From: JADFNO01 sp965369945
GTDB taxonomy: Bacteria > Planctomycetota > Phycisphaerae > Phycisphaerales > SM1A02
NCBI GenBank assembly: GCA_965369945.1
Contig: CBDUST010000078.1
Span: forward strand, 1 to 15,446
Reading direction: 5' to 3'
Length of the DNA stretch: 15,446 nt
Part shown: piece after piece, positions 13,783 to 15,446 of the stretch
Numbering within the stretch: position 1 is the first letter of the stretch
Layout: every line of letters begins with the position of its first letter
The notes under the pieces: generated by a model
Seen by the model: only the letters and a program-made list of their open reading frames with translations
Database searches by the model: none
What the model was told of the DNA's origin: nothing
Translations under genes and position numbers: made by a program

Positions 13783-14970
13783 ATGATTCACCGAATTCTT
13801 TTCTCCAAAGCGTTGTTGCTCGCGACCGTCATCATCGCGTTGCATGGAAGCGATGCACAAGCCGGCGTGAAGCTGATAACGCTTCCGGCTCGTGAGCGCG
13901 TCGAGATTCAGCTGGACAATCTCAACACGACGCTCGTTGAAGAGGAGCGGATCGTTCCGCTGGCTGAGGGTGTCAACGAGGTCGTTTTCGCCTGGGCCAA
14001 TACGAATATCGACAAGGACAGCATCCAGTTCCGCTGCCTCACTGATCCGGACAACATCCGCGTGCTCTCGGTTTCCTATCCGCCGGGCGAGAACGCGCTG
14101 ACGTGGCAAGTCAGTTCACCCCGAGCCGGATCGGCGCGAGTGCGGATCAGTTACATCATCGGTGGGCTTGATAAGACGTTCATGTATCGCGCGATCGCCT
14201 CAAATGATGAGAAGACGCTGACGCTGTGGCAGTACATCCAGTTGCACAACAACGCCAACGAAGCGTTTGGGTTCGCCGGGATGTGGGCGGGATTCGGCGA
14301 TCGCCTGGAGCGCCCGATCGGGATCAACGAGACGAAGCGGCTTCTGTCATCGAAATTCACCGATGTTCGGGTGAAAAAAACCTACACAGCCGACCTCGCC
14401 ACACATGGTTATCTGGATGCCCCCAAGAAACAGCTTCGCATTCCGATGCACTACGTTCTCACCAACGATGAGGAGCACGGCTTGGGCAAATTCCCGTTGA
14501 TGCCCGGTAAGGCTCGGATATTCCAGGACGATGGACACGGCACGGTTGCGTTCCTCGGCGAAGACTGGGCAGCCTTTACACCGCGTGATGACGAAGTGTC
14601 GCTGTATCTGGGCGTGGCCAAGGACATCGTTGTGAAGCGCACGATCGATCACACGACGAAGAAGCGCGTTCTTGGCCAGCTCTATGACTACGACATCATC
14701 GTCAAGTACGAGATCGAGAATTTCAAGGATCAATCTGCGGTGCTGGACCTGGCTGAATCGATGCAGGCCCTTCGAGCGGAGATCATTGGCAACACCGGTC
14801 GGCACGTCGAGTGGACATTCGGCACACAAGGCACACTGAAGCAATTTGATCAGGACAAGTCAACCGCCGATCGACCGGTTTTCCATATCACCTTGCCGCC
14901 TCGAGGCGACGACCAAAAGGCCGTCAAGCAAGTGCATACGCTTCACGTGATTATCAAGAACGAATGGTGA
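13783..14970 (+). CDS. Exported DUF4139-like protein (first of tandem pair)
   Basis: A 395-residue exported protein of unknown function. The signal peptide spans 1-27 (basic start, LLLATVIIAL core, AQA cleavage site). Residues 40-130 form a beta-rich domain with VNEVVFAWANTNID (64-77). The second half has the conserved pattern of DUF4139 proteins: LMPGKARIFQDD (239-250), LGEDWAAFTPRDDEV (258-272) and LYLGVAKDI (274-282), followed by more beta strands. It is shorter than typical DUF4139 proteins (about 500 residues or more) and lacks the N-terminal coiled coil often seen there. ATG at 13783 has GGAG (13772-13775) 7 bases upstream. The partial gene after it is a paralogue. The final location, periplasm or outer surface, is not shown. 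Confidence 0.8.
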   Translation: MIHRILFSKALLLATVIIALHGSDAQAGVKLITLPARERVEIQLDNLNTTLVEEERIVPLAEGVNEVVFAWANTNIDKDSIQFRCLTDPDNIRVLSVSYPPGENALTWQVSSPRAGSARVRISYIIGGLDKTFMYRAIASNDEKTLTLWQYIQLHNNANEAFGFAGMWAGFGDRLERPIGINETKRLLSSKFTDVRVKKTYTADLATHGYLDAPKKQLRIPMHYVLTNDEEHGLGKFPLMPGKARIFQDDGHGTVAFLGEDWAAFTPRDDEVSLYLGVAKDIVVKRTIDHTTKKRVLGQLYDYDIIVKYEIENFKDQSAVLDLAESMQALRAEIIGNTGRHVEWTFGTQGTLKQFDQDKSTADRPVFHITLPPRGDDQKAVKQVHTLHVIIKNEW

Positions 14971-15034
14971 ATACACCAGCCAATGATCGCTCGGTTCATC
15001 GCAACGCTTTGACGGAAATTCAAGGACAGTACAG

Positions 15035-15446
15035 ATGAAATTATCTTACACGTACAATCTTCACGCGATTCTCTTGGTGCTCGGTTTACCGGTTGCCGTC
15101 GGCTTCGCTGACAACGTGGATGTCTCGACGATTCCGCAGCGAGACACAGTGCAACTGACGATCTACAACAGCGAAGACTTGACGCTGGTCCGCGAGACGC
15201 GCCATCTGACGTTTTCCAAAGGCGATAATCCGCTTCAATTCTCGTGGGCCAACACACTGATTGATCCGACAAGCGTTGATCTTCAATTCAAGTCCCATGC
15301 TCAGGAGTTGGACATCCTCGACACGACCTTTCCACACGATAAGCCGCAGATGTTGTATTGGAACGTGAAGAGTGATTTCAGCGGCAGCGCGGTCGTGGAA
15401 ATCAGCTACTTCACAAGCGGCCTCACGTGGGCAGCGGACTATGTGT
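15035..15446 (+). CDS. Exported DUF4139-like protein, partial (second of tandem pair, cut by window end)
   Basis: An open frame of 137 codons running off the window end. ATG at 15035 has AAGGA (15022-15026) 8 bases upstream. The first 25 residues form a signal peptide (LHAILLVLGLPVAVGFA, cleavage before DN). What follows matches the upstream protein: LTLVRETR against TTLVEEER, then FSWANTLID against FAWANTNID at the same residue numbers (71-77), then SAVVEISYFTSGLTW against SARVRISYIIGGLDK. The TSGLTW...ADYV stretch is closer to the classical DUF4139 entry motif than the first paralogue is. Separated from it by 64 bp and probably co-transcribed. The C-terminal DUF4139 core is outside the window, so full length and intactness are unknown. 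Confidence 0.82.
   Translation, partial: MKLSYTYNLHAILLVLGLPVAVGFADNVDVSTIPQRDTVQLTIYNSEDLTLVRETRHLTFSKGDNPLQFSWANTLIDPTSVDLQFKSHAQELDILDTTFPHDKPQMLYWNVKSDFSGSAVVEISYFTSGLTWAADYV

Noticed and set aside
13653..13895. Small plus-strand frame covering the intergenic hairpin
   Set aside because: No ribosome site or recognisable protein features, and it overlaps the start of the exported DUF4139-like gene in another frame.

Overview
The window looks like bacterial chromosome from a Gram-negative, free-living, GC-moderate organism. GC is roughly 55-60% by eye, and GATC/CGATCG-type words are frequent. A planctomycete, possibly of the Phycisphaerae type, is my best guess. It rests on the Tyr/His/Asp-rich secreted protein with a helical C-terminal domain, the tandem exported DUF4139-like proteins, the lipoprotein-type TolC and the frequent GTG/TTG starts. 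This is an inference from protein style, not a proven assignment. No rRNA, tRNA, CRISPR array, insertion sequence or phage gene was seen.

Region 1 (about 1-5577) is a metabolic locus built around a divergent control region at 2103-2283. To the left run two overlapping minus-strand genes: an ornithine cyclodeaminase/mu-crystallin family imine reductase or cyclodeaminase, then a threonine-dehydratase-like PLP enzyme. To the right run a sodium-coupled NSS-family transporter, the two halves of a sulfopyruvate/phosphonopyruvate-decarboxylase-like TPP enzyme, and a cyclase/kynurenine-formamidase-family metal hydrolase. Together they read as uptake and breakdown of an amino acid or amino-acid-like compound: import, PLP-dependent elimination or imine reduction, 2-oxoacid decarboxylation, amide or ring hydrolysis. 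The substrate cannot be read from the sequence. A 19-bp palindrome (7-bp arms) in the divergent region is a candidate operator.

Region 2 (about 5578-11525) is a tightly coupled efflux operon: a MacA/HlyD-type adaptor, a separate ABC ATPase, a MacB-type permease and a TolC-family outer-membrane lipoprotein. Successive genes overlap by 4, 7 and 4 bases. A small four-helix membrane protein of unknown function follows 56 bp later. A 285-bp leader holds an inverted repeat about 55 bp before the chosen start of the adaptor gene.

Region 3 (about 11526-15446) encodes envelope or secreted proteins. The first has a signal peptide, twelve exact-length 13-residue basic Ser-Pro-Lys-Arg repeats (39 bp each), a Tyr/Asp/His-rich central zone and a helical, possibly TPR-like, C-terminal domain. 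After an intergenic region with a long imperfect hairpin come two tandem paralogous exported proteins of DUF4139 type, the second cut by the end of the window.

The most unusual items are the repeat-built, charge-segregated secreted protein with a recent 78-bp double-unit duplication, and the divergent PLP/imine-reductase/TPP/cyclase cluster, which matches no complete pathway I know.
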